NCBI RefSeq assembly: GCF_900660605.1
Contig: NZ_LR215024.1
Location: forward strand, 62,001 to 126,000
Length of the DNA stretch: 64,000 bases
Direction of reading: 5' to 3'
From: Mycoplasmopsis glycophila
GTDB lineage: Bacteria; Bacillota_I; Bacilli_A; Mycoplasmatales; Metamycoplasmataceae
Part shown: positions 54,617 to 64,000 of the stretch, one piece after another
Layout: each line of letters opens with the position of its first letter
How positions within the stretch are numbered: the stretch's first letter is position 1
Made by a program: the position numbers and the translations under genes
Notes under the pieces: model-generated
Database searches by the model: none
What the model was told of the DNA's origin: nothing
What the model saw: only the letters and a program-made list of their open reading frames with translations

Positions 54617-55477
54617 ATGAAAAAAATAGCTATTGTAATAGATTCTTCCTCAGGATTAACAGAAAAAGAAGTTCAACAAAAAGGTTGATTTTTCTTACCT
54701 TTATTAGTTTTTATTGATGATAAAAAATTCCAAGATGGCGTTGATTTAGACGCGCAAAATTTATTTGATCATTTTACAATTAACTCAGATTCTGCTAAAA
54801 CATCAGCTACTCCAATTGGGATAGTTGAAGAAAAGTTCAAGAGCCTTTCAAAAGAGTATGATGATGTTATTGTATTCCCTATTTCAATGGAGCTTTCAAG
54901 TCAATTTAGTATCTTAAAAACTGTTGCTGAAAAATATCCAAACATACATATTGTTAAATCAATTTACATAGCAGCTTTAATTCCTTTAAAAGTGATCGAA
55001 TGTTTAGAATATATTGAAAATGGACTTACTGTCGAACAAGCTATTAAAAAAGTTGAAGAGTGAAGTGAAGATTGAAAAATAACTTTAATGCCTAAATACA
55101 ACGATTATTTAGTCAAAGGCGGACGTTTACATCCTGCTGCAGCAACAATTGCTAAACTACTTAAAATCGTACCTATGATTTCTTTTTATAAAGGGCAACT
55201 TTTAAAAGAGTCAAAAGGTAGAGTTTTCCAAAAAACTGTTTTAAACTCAATTGATGAAAAATTCAAAGGTGAGCGTAACTTATCTAAATTTGATTGTATT
55301 TTACTTCATTCAAATAATCCTGAAATTGATTTTTTTGCAGATTATATTAAAGAAAAATACAAAATTAACCCAATAATCAAAAACATCCCAAATGTTGTAT
55401 CAATTCATACAGGACCTGAAGCAGTAGTTGTAATTAAGGTGCCTAAACTATCACAAAAACAGAGAGAATTGTTTTAA
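54617..55477 (+). CDS. DegV family fatty-acid-binding protein
   Basis: A 286-residue protein of the DegV (FakB-like) family, which binds fatty acids and may present them to a kinase. IAIVIDSSSGLT opens the N-terminal domain. KTSATPIGIVEEKF holds the conserved T-S-x-P motif, and MELSSQFSILK is the usual substrate loop. LVKGGRLHPAAATIAKLLKIVPM marks the middle helix, and VSIHTGPEAVVVI the C-terminal GP motif. Four TGA-Trp codons are present. A hairpin with T-rich tail follows, before tsaE. Confidence 0.92.
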
Positions 55478-55498
55478 GAACAATTTTTATTTTTTACT
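55467..55498 (+). terminator. Terminator-like hairpin between degV and tsaE
   Basis: AATTGTT-ttaag-AACAATT is followed by TTTATTTTTT and overlaps the degV stop codon. tsaE starts 22 nt after degV, so some read-through is likely. Confidence 0.55.
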
Positions 55499-55499
55499 T

Positions 55500-55895
55500 A
55501 TGAAACAAATTAAGACAAACAAAATAGAAGATTTAGCTTCTTTTCTTGATGATATTTTTCCACTTATCAAAGCTAAAAAAATTATCTTATTAGAAGGTGA
55601 TTTAGGAGCTGGGAAAACTACTTTTGTGAAACTTTTAGCTCGCAAAATAGGGATTAAAGATAGAATAACTTCTCCAAGTTTTTCTTATATGAAAACTTAT
55701 GATGGTCTAGTACATATTGACTTGTATAACTACCGCGGTGATATAGAAGAATTTATGGATTATTTTGATGATAATATCGTAGCAATTGAATGATCAAACT
55801 TACTAAAAAGTTTGCCATTCGAAAGTTATTTAAAAATTAATGCAAAACTTTTAGAAAATGATTTTCACGAGTTTGAAATAATTGAGGAGAAATAA
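55500..55895 (+). CDS. tsaE: tRNA threonylcarbamoyladenosine protein TsaE
   Basis: A 131-residue ATPase of the t6A37 pathway, needed with TsaB and TsaD for the N6-threonylcarbamoyl group on ANN-decoding tRNAs. Walker A LLEGDLGAGKTTFVKLLAR lies near 31-48. ITSPSFSYMKTYDGLVHIDLYN is the family's second signature. One TGA-Trp (55791-55793) precedes the last third. The stop overlaps the tsaB ATG (TAATG). No Shine-Dalgarno is seen at its own start. Confidence 0.94.
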
Positions 55896-56443
55896 TGAAC
55901 ATTTATTTAGACACTGCTACAGAGGATTTTGTTCTTTTTCTTTTTAATGATAAATTCGAAATTATAGATAAAATAATTCTCAAAGGATATCGCAAAAAAG
56001 TCGAACTAATTACTAATGAATACTACAATATTTTAACTCGTAATAATTTACAAACAGTGGATCTAGCTGCTTTTTACACCAATATTGGGCCTGGTTTTTT
56101 CACAGGTGTTCGTTCATCGCTAGTTTTTTTTAGAGCTATAGCTATGGTACTTAATAAAAAAATCTTTTATTGCAATACCTTTGCTATTTTAGAAAAGCAA
56201 ACAAATGATGAAGACCTTTTTTTAGATGCTCAAGGTAATAAACAATATTTTTATAAAAGATCTAGCTCTTCTATAGCTAACGAAAAAACAATAAAAGTAA
56301 TAGATGCTGCAAAACAATCGCACAAAATAGATTTTGAGCAGATGGCAGCTAATTTTCCTTCTTACAAAGATATTTTTCAAACTGATGAATTATTAAAGAT
56401 TGAACCTTTATACATCAAAAAACCGCAAATAGGAGGCAAGTAA
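55895..56443 (+). CDS. tsaB: tRNA threonylcarbamoyladenosine protein TsaB
   Basis: A 182-residue protein of the ASKHA fold that acts as the inactive partner of TsaD. IYLDTATEDFVLFLF opens the N-terminal domain, and NIGPGFFTGVRSSLVFFRAIA is the family's GPGSFTGLR stretch near 66. The gene overlaps tsaE and tsaD by one base each, forming a compact operon. The C-terminal half is shorter and more divergent than in E. coli, as in other mycoplasmas. Confidence 0.93.
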   Translation: MNIYLDTATEDFVLFLFNDKFEIIDKIILKGYRKKVELITNEYYNILTRNNLQTVDLAAFYTNIGPGFFTGVRSSLVFFRAIAMVLNKKIFYCNTFAILEKQTNDEDLFLDAQGNKQYFYKRSSSSIANEKTIKVIDAAKQSHKIDFEQMAANFPSYKDIFQTDELLKIEPLYIKKPQIGGK

Positions 56444-57378
56444 TGAGAATTTTAGGTATTGAAACTTCTCATGATGACACTTCAATTGCTTTGTTAGAAG
56501 ACGGTAAAGTGTTAGATATGTGAACTATTTCACAAATTGATATATTTAAGGAATTTGGCGGTACAATTCCTGAGATAGCATCAAGAGAGCACGTGAAAAA
56601 TATTGCGATCATCCAAAAATTATTATTAGAAAAATACGACCTTAACACCATTGATTATATAGCTTATACCAAAGAGCCTGGATTAATCGGAACCTTGCAA
56701 ATAGGTTATCTTTTTGCGATGGGTCTATCTTTTGCAATTAACAAACCTGTTATACCAGTTAACCATTTACATGGTCATTTTCTCTCTTCGACTCTTACAG
56801 AAAAAATAGAATTTCCAGCTTTATGTTTACTTGTAAGTGGCGGTCATACACAATTGATTTATGCTAAAAGTGAACAAGATATTGAAATAGTAGGAGAAAC
56901 ATTGGATGATGCTGTAGGAGAAGCTTTTGACAAAGTTTCTTCGCGCCTAAATTTAGGTTTCCCGGGCGGACCAATTATTGATAAATTAGCAGAAGAATAC
57001 ACAGGTAGTTATATTCAATTTACAAAACCAAAAACTGAAGAAGAACTAGATTTTTCATTTAGCGGACTTAAAACACAAGTTTTAAATTTCGTCAATAAAG
57101 CAAATATGAAAGGTGAAGCTGTGGATAGAATTCAACTTGCAGTAAGTTTTCAAAAAACTGCAGTTGAATATCTTATTGAAAAAACAAGTGTAGCTATTGA
57201 AAGATATCCTGAAATTAAAACTTTAGTGCTAGGTGGCGGAGTTTCTGCTAACAAAGAATTAAGAAGAAAGTTTTTAACTTTGTTTCCAAACACAATTATT
57301 CCTTCACTAAAATATGCAACAGACAATGGAGCAATGATTGCACAAGCAGCTTTTTTAAGTTTTCCGGGCAAAAAATAA
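56443..57378 (+). CDS. tsaD: tRNA N6-threonylcarbamoyltransferase TsaD
   Basis: A 311-residue catalytic subunit that transfers threonylcarbamoyl to A37. LGIETSHDDTSIALL opens the fold. Metal-binding His residues lie in PVNHLHGHFLSS near 107-118. CLLVSGGHTQL, DDAVGEAFDKVSS and LNLGFPGGPIIDKLA follow, and the late nucleotide-binding signature is VLGGGVSANKELR. The Shine-Dalgarno AGGAGG lies in the tsaB end. Length is typical for bacteria. A terminator follows at 57459. Confidence 0.97.
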
Positions 57379-57458
57379 TGCGAGTGATAAATTAGGGCGC
57401 AAAGCACAAATAAAACCATATTTTGGATCATAAAACTAATTGCGATCTTCATTGCATT

Positions 57459-57496
57459 TAAAACCAGTTTTTTATAGCTGGTTTTTTATTTTTCAA
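57459..57496 (+). terminator. Intrinsic terminator of the degV-tsaEBD region
   Basis: AAAACCAG-ttttttata-CTGGTTTT, with one bulged base, is followed by TTATTTTT. Confidence 0.8.
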
Positions 57497-57579
57497 AAAG
57501 TAATATAAAAATCTAAAAGAGAATGCAACTATAATAATTTAGAAGTGATAAAAATGTTATAAATTTTTTGTTTTAGATA

Positions 57580-57616
57580 AAAAAGAACACCTTTTTATAA
57601 GCATCAAAAGGTGTGC
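57580..57616 (-). terminator. Intrinsic terminator of the methyltransferase-DUF262 operon
   Basis: ACACCTTTT-gatgcttat-AAAAGGTGT on the minus strand is followed by TCTTTTTT. It is the first hairpin after the stop at 57626. Confidence 0.85.
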
Positions 57617-57625
57617 AAAATTGTT

Positions 57626-60559
57626 TTATTTATCTTTTTTAACAGAGTAAATATCTTTAATAGTAGCAATTAATTCTTTGTTTCTGTTTTCTATTTTTTC
57701 TTTTGTTCATTTTTTATCAAGAGCGAAAAGTTTGATTTCTTTCTTAATTTCATTGGTTCTTTGTGTTAACAATTCTTTTAAATTATCTAACTGTTTTGTA
57801 TCGGCTTTTTCAATTGATAGATATTTTCCGTCAAAAGATTTTTGATTGCTTTCGGCTCTATATTTATCATATTTATCTTCAGGTTTATTATTGCTTGTTT
57901 GAATATTTCCAGTCATATTCAAAATAAAACCGTTGCCTAGTGAATTAATAATTCCAGTTTCTTTATCAGCTTCTTCAATTTCGTGATCTTTATCTTTTTC
58001 TTGAATGTTTCTTGGATAGTAGTGTTCTCAACTAGATTTATCACTAAATAGCCAAATAAAGTGTTCAGCATTTGTGTTTTTAAGATATTGAGCTTCTGGG
58101 AAGTTCTCAAAATCATTCATTAAGAAAAATTCAATTCTTCTCATTAAAACGATGTTGTTTTTATTAACGTTTGCTTTCTTGCGTGAGTCTTCTGATAGTT
58201 TGCTTTCAATGTTGTTTGAAAAATCAAAAACAATCTCATCAATTGTTTTATTTTGATCAATTCAGTTGTAAAGCTCTGTTCTAAGTTCATCTATGGTTGT
58301 GATTTCGTTATTAAGGATTTTAATTGCTCATCCTTTAACAACATTTCTAATTGATTGACCTTCGAAGTGACTAGTTTTTCAAATTAATTGAAACCTTTCG
58401 ATTTCGAAAAGCCACTTAATAGCTTCATTAAATTTCTTTGCGTTCTGACTACGATCAAAGCCCTCAAAATTGAGTATTTCAAATTTCTTTAAAATACTAT
58501 AAACAACTAAAAATAAAACAGTGGTATCTGAAACTTTTGTGAGGTGCACAAATGGAAAAATAGTTTTAAGTAAAGTGATGTGATCTTTGTTAATTAATTC
58601 ATTAAATTTATGTTTATTTTTATCTAATAACTTATCTAACTCTTTGTTGTTTTCTAAAAGTATGAAGTGAAAAATTCACACTTCTTTAGAAATAGCCTTT
58701 AAAAATTTGTCATAATCGTTTTTGTGCTTCTCAAAAACTTGTTCAATAAATTGTTTAATAACAAAATATGATTTATAATCACTATTTTTTTGATTTGATC
58801 CATCTATATTGTATTTATAACTTATAAAATCGGCAAAAAGATCAATCTTCTTCTTATCTTCAAGTGTTGCGTTGGTAGATTTATAAAAATGTTTAGACAC
58901 ATGATTTCTAAAAGTTTTAACTGATTCTTTGTGTTTGTTTGTGTCTCATAATTTATAAATTAGCGAATTAATTAAATCAATGTTACTGAGTCTTTGACTA
59001 AGAAGATTCATTTTTTCGAAAATTTTGTCTTCATATTCGTTAGACACAAAAAGAATGTTAAAATATAGATTTTCTATAAAGGCTTGCAGAAAATCTTCGA
59101 TTGATTTTTTGTTAGTTAATCTACCGTTTAAAAGTCCTCAAATATAATCTAGATTATTTTTGATTTTATATTTAAACTCCTTCTTATTTTTAGCAGGAAA
59201 AATTTCTGTGATTTTTTGAACATTGCTAGAAAAGAGATCTTCTAGATATTGATATGATTCAGATTCTTTATAATCTGGATTATTTTTAAATCATGAAATG
59301 TGTTTATAAAACATTTCTAAAAAGATATCAGGGATTGCTATTTTATCTAGGTTATTTTTGTTATAAAGCAAGATAAGCTTGTAAAGTGCATAAGAAATTA
59401 AAATAAGTGAAATTGTTCTTTGTTGTCCGTCCACAATGTTAAGATCGTTATTTTTTTGCGAGAAAGTAATTGACCCTAAAAAGTGTTTTTTATTTAAATT
59501 TTGCGAAAGTTCAAAAATATCTTCAAATAAAATATCAAGTAATCTTTCATCTCATGAATAGTTTCTCTGATAAAGAGGGAGGTGAATTTTGTTTTGAATT
59601 GTTGAAAATCGAAGGAGATAATGTAAATTACATACTGACGAGTAAAAGATTTTATTTTCTTTGATTGATTCTAATGATGAAGGAATGCTTTCATAATGAT
59701 TATGTGTTGTATATCAAGAATCAATTTCTTTTTCAGTGTATGCTGCGTGAAGTTCTTCTTGTGTTCTTAATTTTTGTTTTAAACCTAAAACAGTTATAAA
59801 GCGGTCAATCATACTTTTTAAGACTAATTTATCTTGGTCTTGAAAAATATAATTACAAAAATCTTTTCAATACGGAACTGCTTTAATTACGTCGGCATTT
59901 AAGTGGTTTTTGATAAGATTAAAATCTTCTGAGCCAAAATCATTTTGAAGATTACTTGCAATTGCTGCAATCATTGAATTCATTCAATTGCTATCAGTTG
60001 AAGTGAATATTTCTATGAAACTCTCACTCAAATTTTTCATTAGATATTCATAAAAACCAATTTCTTTATTTTCATCATCTATTTCTGATAAATCATCTTC
60101 TTTGTATCTATTGTATTCATCTATTATGTTTATGTAATTATTTAAATATTTCACAACTTTGTTGCAAGCGTATTTTTGAATTCTGAACTCTCACCTACTT
60201 AAATATTCGTTTTTTAATTCTTTTTGAAATTCTTTATTTAGAGTAAATACTCAATTATTATTTTTCTCACTTTCTACTCTTAAAATACCACAAATTTGTA
60301 AAATTGTAACAACCTGACGGATAGTTGTTTTAGAAAAAGAATCAGATCTTTCTGACTTGTAAAATGTGAATTTTTCTCTCGATTCATCTTTGTAGACAAT
60401 TTCATCTACTGTAAAATAGCTGCCTAAATCACTTTTAACATATTCTGTTGAGAAATTCGTGTCAGTAATTCATTTTAAGATCGTGCCATTTATATACGAT
60501 TGAACACCTGTTCCTATTGTTCACATTCCATTTAAGAAGTTTTCGCTCTTTTTACTCAT
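57626..60559 (-). CDS. DUF262/DUF1524 (GmrSD-like) putative restriction or defence protein
   Basis: A 977-residue protein. From about residue 325 it has a DUF262 domain: HLPLYQRNYSWDERL, FLGSITFSQ and IVDGQQRTISLIL (family QRxYxW...DGQQRxT, a ParB-like NTPase fold). The C-terminal region has a DUF1524/HNH-type nuclease signature, SWEHYYPRN near 841 (family EHxxPxN), then LGNGFILN and a later Asn/Lys-rich stretch. Residues 1-320 are an extra helical region without a recognised family. The same pair of domains forms GmrSD type IV enzymes and SspE. The start overlaps the end of a C5-methyltransferase gene by 8 nt, with AAAGGAG inside it, so the two are co-translated. Confidence 0.82.
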
Positions 60560-61802
60560 TTTTATCTCCTTTGTTATTTAATAAGTGGATATTTCAAATT
60601 GCTTCGAAAATTCTTTTCAAAACATTTACATCAATTGAATTTCCTGCTTGTCTTCAAAGTGACTCTTTGTTTAAAATCCCTTTATCAATAAAAGGTTTTA
60701 ATTTGTTAAAATCTTTGTCTTCAAATCCCATAATTTTGTAGCTTTCTCTTGGTGAAACGAACCTATAATTAAGTTTTTTGGAGTTATTTGATTTAAAGTT
60801 TAGGTATCCTATATTCGGGATTCTGTCTTGTTTTGTTGTTAAAGTATTAATTTTGTAGTTATTTTTGTGTGCTAAATCTAAATCATTAAGATTTCTACAC
60901 TCCAAAATCATTCTTTGTCTTGAAGGTGTGTTATTAACTGTGTATTTACTAAGTTCTTGAAGATCTTGATTGTTTAAATCGAAAATCTTGTGATATTTCT
61001 TTCTTCTTTGTTCTAGATCAGTTAACTTATACTCTTTACCTAAACTTAATAAATATTCTTTATATTCATCATCATTTTTAAATGGAGTTTTGATGTGTTT
61101 TAATACACTAATAGCAAAAACTCTTTCTCTTTTTTGTAATGAACCAAAATCATCAGCATTAAATACAGCGGTGAAAGTTTTATAACCTAGTGATTTTAAA
61201 AATTCCTTTCATTGCTCATATTCTTCATGATATTGCCTGACTAAATTTTTTACATTTTCCAAAAGTAAGTATTTAGGTTTATTTTTAGATTGCTTCAGAA
61301 TTTTTCCAATTTGTCAGATCAAATGACTTGTACTTGAATCATCGATAATTCCTTTTGAGCGACCCATATTAGCAATGGATAAACCTTGACAAGGAAACGA
61401 ATATGTTAACAAATCAATTTGATGCTGGTCTAAAATCTCTCCTGAAACAGCGTTAACATCAGGAAAATTATTATTTAAATAATTAGCTACTGATAAAACC
61501 TTTTTAGTTTCAAGTGGCATTCTTTTAATATTTTTGATAGGAGTTTTAGAATTACTACTAAAAATGCGTTTAGACAAATACTCATCGATTTTTTCTTCTT
61601 GTGAAAACTGTTGATTGATGATTTTTTTTATTTTTGATTCATTTAGACCGTTGTGAATTGAAGCATAAGAAATAATTGCTCGAATATCTCAATCTGATGT
61701 CGCAACCACCTCGAACTCACTTTTTTTATATTTATTAACTCATGAAATACTTTTGTGTTGTGCACCTATACCAGCAAAAGCTTCAAAAACTCTAATTTTC
61801 AT
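60552..61802 (-). CDS. C5-cytosine DNA methyltransferase
   Basis: A 416-residue enzyme with all main C5 motifs: I FEAFAGIGAQ near 6-14, IV SFPCQGLS near 136 with the catalytic Cys, VI LLENVKNLV near 180, VIII LQKRERVFAI near 213, and X WRQAGNSIDVNVL near 385. It therefore looks active. Target recognition would lie near 260-370. It is the first gene of an operon with the DUF262/DUF1524 protein. No Shine-Dalgarno is obvious at ATG 61802; an intrinsic-terminator hairpin lies 17 nt upstream. Recognition sequence unknown. Confidence 0.93.
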
Positions 61803-61819
61803 AGCTTAAAGCGGCACGC

Positions 61820-61847
61820 AAAAAAGCTGAATGCAAAGCACTCAGCT
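61820..61847 (-). terminator. Terminator hairpin just upstream of the C5-methyltransferase gene
   Basis: On the minus strand the 10-bp stem AGCTGAGTGC/GCATTCAGCT has a 3-nt loop and is followed by TTTTT. It ends 17 nt before the start codon. A possible competing pairing is AGCTT with AAGCT next to the ATG, which suggests attenuation. Confidence 0.6.
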
Positions 61848-62066
61848 CTTCCGGATTTCTTAATGAATTAATAAATTGAAAAAGTGGAAATGAATTTAAC
61901 AAAATAAAGCGTCTAATATATATATATATATATATGCATATAATTTATAACATTTTTCATAGCTAAATTATATTATAATTTTCTCTTTTAAGCACAGAAA
62001 AACAGTCATAAAAGTATCTTGAAGTACTAATAACTTTTTAACAATAGTTTCAAATTTATATCAAAA

Positions 62067-62100
62067 AAGAGCAAAGCAGATTATCTTGCTATTGCTCAGT
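62067..62100 (-). terminator. Intrinsic terminator of the pepF-SprT-like pair
   Basis: GAGCAATAGCAAG and CTGCTTTGCTC pair imperfectly around a short loop on the minus strand and are followed by TTTTTT. Confidence 0.6.
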
Positions 62101-62102
62101 TT

Positions 62103-62927
62103 TTATATTTTTTTAAACTTAGAATTTGGTGCAACATTAAATGAATGTAATAATTTAAAGTCTTTAAAATGTTGCTCGCCTATTTTGTAAAATTTTGGAG
62201 AATGTCCACCTTCATTATTTAAATGCTGATGAATAATCTCATGTAAAATTGTTTTTTTGATTAAATCTGAAGAAGAAGCAACTAAAGATGTTGTGTAAAC
62301 TATTTTGCGAATCTCTAGATCTTGTGTTTTTCTTATTTGTGAAACAGCAATTGTGTCTTTTTTTGGTATTTTTTCCTTAATTTCAAACTCAATTGGTGGT
62401 AAATTAAATAAATCACCGTAAGCGTTTTGTCAAATTAAAACAATCTCTCTTAATCTCTTTGTCATGAAATCGATTAAATAACTTTTTCTTGTCATAACTC
62501 TTTTAAAATCTTGCGGCAAGAGAAAAAATTCAATTGTATCATCGCTTATTTTTCAATCATATTTTGCGTTTTCGAGTATCTCTGTTTGTGTTCAAATTAG
62601 TTTATAAACCCTACCTAGATAAACTATTTTTCCTGGGTTTAATATTCATTCATTTTGTACAAAATAAATATCTCTGAGATACTTTATGTAGTAATCTAAA
62701 AATTTATTAAGTTCCAAAACAAAAAAATTGATATTTTTTCATCCGTTCAATATAAAAAGTTCTAAAAGATCTTGAGTTGTATAAATTAATATGTGATGTT
62801 TAGGGTCATTATCATTGCTAACGTGTTTATCGTTGATATAGAATTTAAAATCATTCTTTCTTTTTGATCATAAAGTTTTAAATTCTAATTCAAAAATTGT
62901 GTCATTATAAAAATATGTTTCTACCAT
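62103..62927 (-). CDS. SprT/YgjP-like zinc metalloprotease family protein
   Basis: A 274-residue protein. The zinc site TILHEIIHQHLNNEGGHSPKFYKIG lies near 228-252 when read in pieces: HEIIH plus a downstream GGHSxxF, as in SprT and the YgjP/WLM-type family. The N-terminal 220 residues are variable, with several aromatic and TGA-encoded Trp residues. The start follows the oligopeptidase stop by 8 nt, no Shine-Dalgarno is seen, and the pair is likely one transcript. Function in mycoplasma is unknown. Confidence 0.72.
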
Positions 62928-62935
62928 CTTGTGTT

Positions 62936-64000
62936 TTATTTAAATAATTCCTTACCTAACTCGATTCATTCTTTAATAAGTTCTTCGACATAGTTAAAAG
63001 AATCTGTATAGAACGAATCTTGTGTAAAGTCAATACCCGCTTTTGCTAGGATATTTAGAGGTCAGTCGCTATTTCCTAATGATAAAAAGTTGTTGATATA
63101 TTTTTCAACACCTGCGCTACCTTCTTTTTTGTATTGATTAAAGAAATAGGAAGCACAAAGATGTCCAATTGCATATTTGTAAACATAAAATGAATAATAA
63201 AAATGTGGCACATAAATACTTGCTATTAAATCTTCTTCATTGTATTTTTGCTTCTTGTTGTAAGCATATTTTTGATGATTTTCATAATATAAATGACTAA
63301 TTGAATTTCAATTATTCATTGGAACATTATTTTCAAACGATTTTAAAAATGAATATTCATAATTTGATCATTCTGTTTGTTTAATTACTGTATTAATAAA
63401 ATTATTAATTAAATTATCAATTAACACAAATCTTGCTTTTTTGCTTTTTGTAGTTGTTAAAAGATAGTCATAAAGCATGAGTTCATTAAAAACAGATGCA
63501 ATCTCTGCAAGAAAAATTGGATATTGACTATTATTGATTTTTTGTCTTGTATCTGAAAAGTATGAATGTAAAGAGTGACCAAGTTCGTGTGCAAGTGTGC
63601 CAACACTTCTTAAATCACCAGCGAAGTTCATTAAAATATATTTTTTAGCAATTCCATAACTGCTTCCAATAGAATATGCTCCACCTCTTTTACCTTTAGC
63701 ACTTAAAAAGTCGATTCAGTTTTCTTCCATTGCTTTTTTAATTTGTTCGTTATATTCTTGGCCAAGCGGTTTTAAACACTCTGAAACAATTGCTTTTGCT
63801 TCTTCGATTGTATAAGAACTTTTGACATTAAGTAAATCTCTAGCAACATCTCATTTTTCCATTTTTGATCCAAATCTCTTTTTATAAAATTTGTTTTTAT
63901 AAAAATAATATTTGTTGAGTTTATTGCTATTTTGTGAAACTTTATCATAAAGATTTAATAATAAATTATCATTGAATTTATCTTCAAAAGTAAGATATTC
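62936..64000 (-). CDS. pepF: Oligoendopeptidase F, M3 family (C-terminal part, runs off the window)
   Basis: The last 355 codons of a zinc peptidase that cuts short peptides in the cytoplasm, useful for a peptide-dependent parasite. The zinc motif GTLAHELGHSLHSYFSD lies in the middle of the visible part, followed by the second-Glu region FLAEIASVFNELMLYDYLL. These are the M3B oligoendopeptidase signatures. The N-terminal part lies beyond the right end. Trp codons are TGA throughout. The gene continues leftward into a SprT-like gene 8 nt away. Confidence 0.93.

Larger units (their letters stand above)
61803..62102 (-). promoter_or_regulatory. Control region upstream of the defence operon
   Basis: This 300-nt gap has no gene. 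From left to right it holds the attenuator-like hairpin, the 20-nt alternating AT/TA tract at 61916-61935, AT-rich promoter-like sequence, and the terminator of the SprT-like gene (62067-62100). The alternating tract lies about 115 nt before the methyltransferase ATG. Confidence 0.5.

Noticed and set aside
57150-57452. Leftward open frame of 100 codons over the end of tsaD
   Set aside because: It lies antisense inside tsaD and its terminator region, has no ribosome site and no protein-like composition.

Overview
The window is a low-GC mollicute chromosome segment. In-frame TGA codons sit at conserved tryptophan positions throughout (RecD2, FtsH, YidC, LigA, PolC, both methyltransferases), so UGA is read as Trp and every gene model here uses that code. 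The gene set points to a member of the Mycoplasma hominis/bovis/synoviae clade: a P80-P60-HinT operon, a separately placed 5S gene, very large FtsX-type permeases and no cell-wall genes. The species is not named.

Layout. At 1-690 dnaA reads leftward away from an AT-rich gap with DnaA boxes, the likely replication origin. A recD2-like helicase gene, pth and tilS read rightward from it. Two leftward membrane-protein genes, ftsH, a 2,715-residue permease and its ATPase follow (4.4-17.6 kb). Then come plsY, def, a membrane protein, a DJ-1/PfpI protein, a PQ-loop protein, a surface protein behind a 17-T tract, a HAD phosphatase and serS (17.7-25.3 kb). The rpmH-rnpA-yidC cluster, 5S rRNA, P80-P60-hinT, cdsA, polC and trigger factor fill 25.4-40.3 kb. 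This stretch is interrupted by a structured gap near 32.4 kb and a decayed region at 38.2-39.1 kb. A second HAD phosphatase, a membrane protein, an ABC exporter pair behind an 18-T tract, a LicA-like kinase and rpsP-trmD-rplS follow (40.4-48.5 kb).

The last quarter mixes housekeeping and defence. A restriction endonuclease candidate and an N6-adenine methyltransferase lie convergently at 48.6-50.3 kb. ligA, tyrS, a YtpR protein, degV and tsaE-tsaB-tsaD come next. A leftward two-gene operon (57.6-61.8 kb) joins a complete C5-cytosine methyltransferase to a 977-residue DUF262/DUF1524 protein. A SprT-like metalloprotease and the C-terminal part of an M3 oligopeptidase close the window.

The strongest candidate for an under-described system is the C5 methyltransferase plus DUF262-DUF1524 operon. 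Its start codons overlap, an intrinsic-terminator hairpin lies 17 nt before the first gene, and a (TA)n microsatellite lies further upstream. Other notable patterns are long poly-T tracts upstream of a surface protein and an exporter, a repeated leaderless promoter design (TATAAT, 6-7 nt, then ATG), and a short-peptide leader before ftsH. No tRNA genes, CRISPR arrays or intact insertion sequences were seen.
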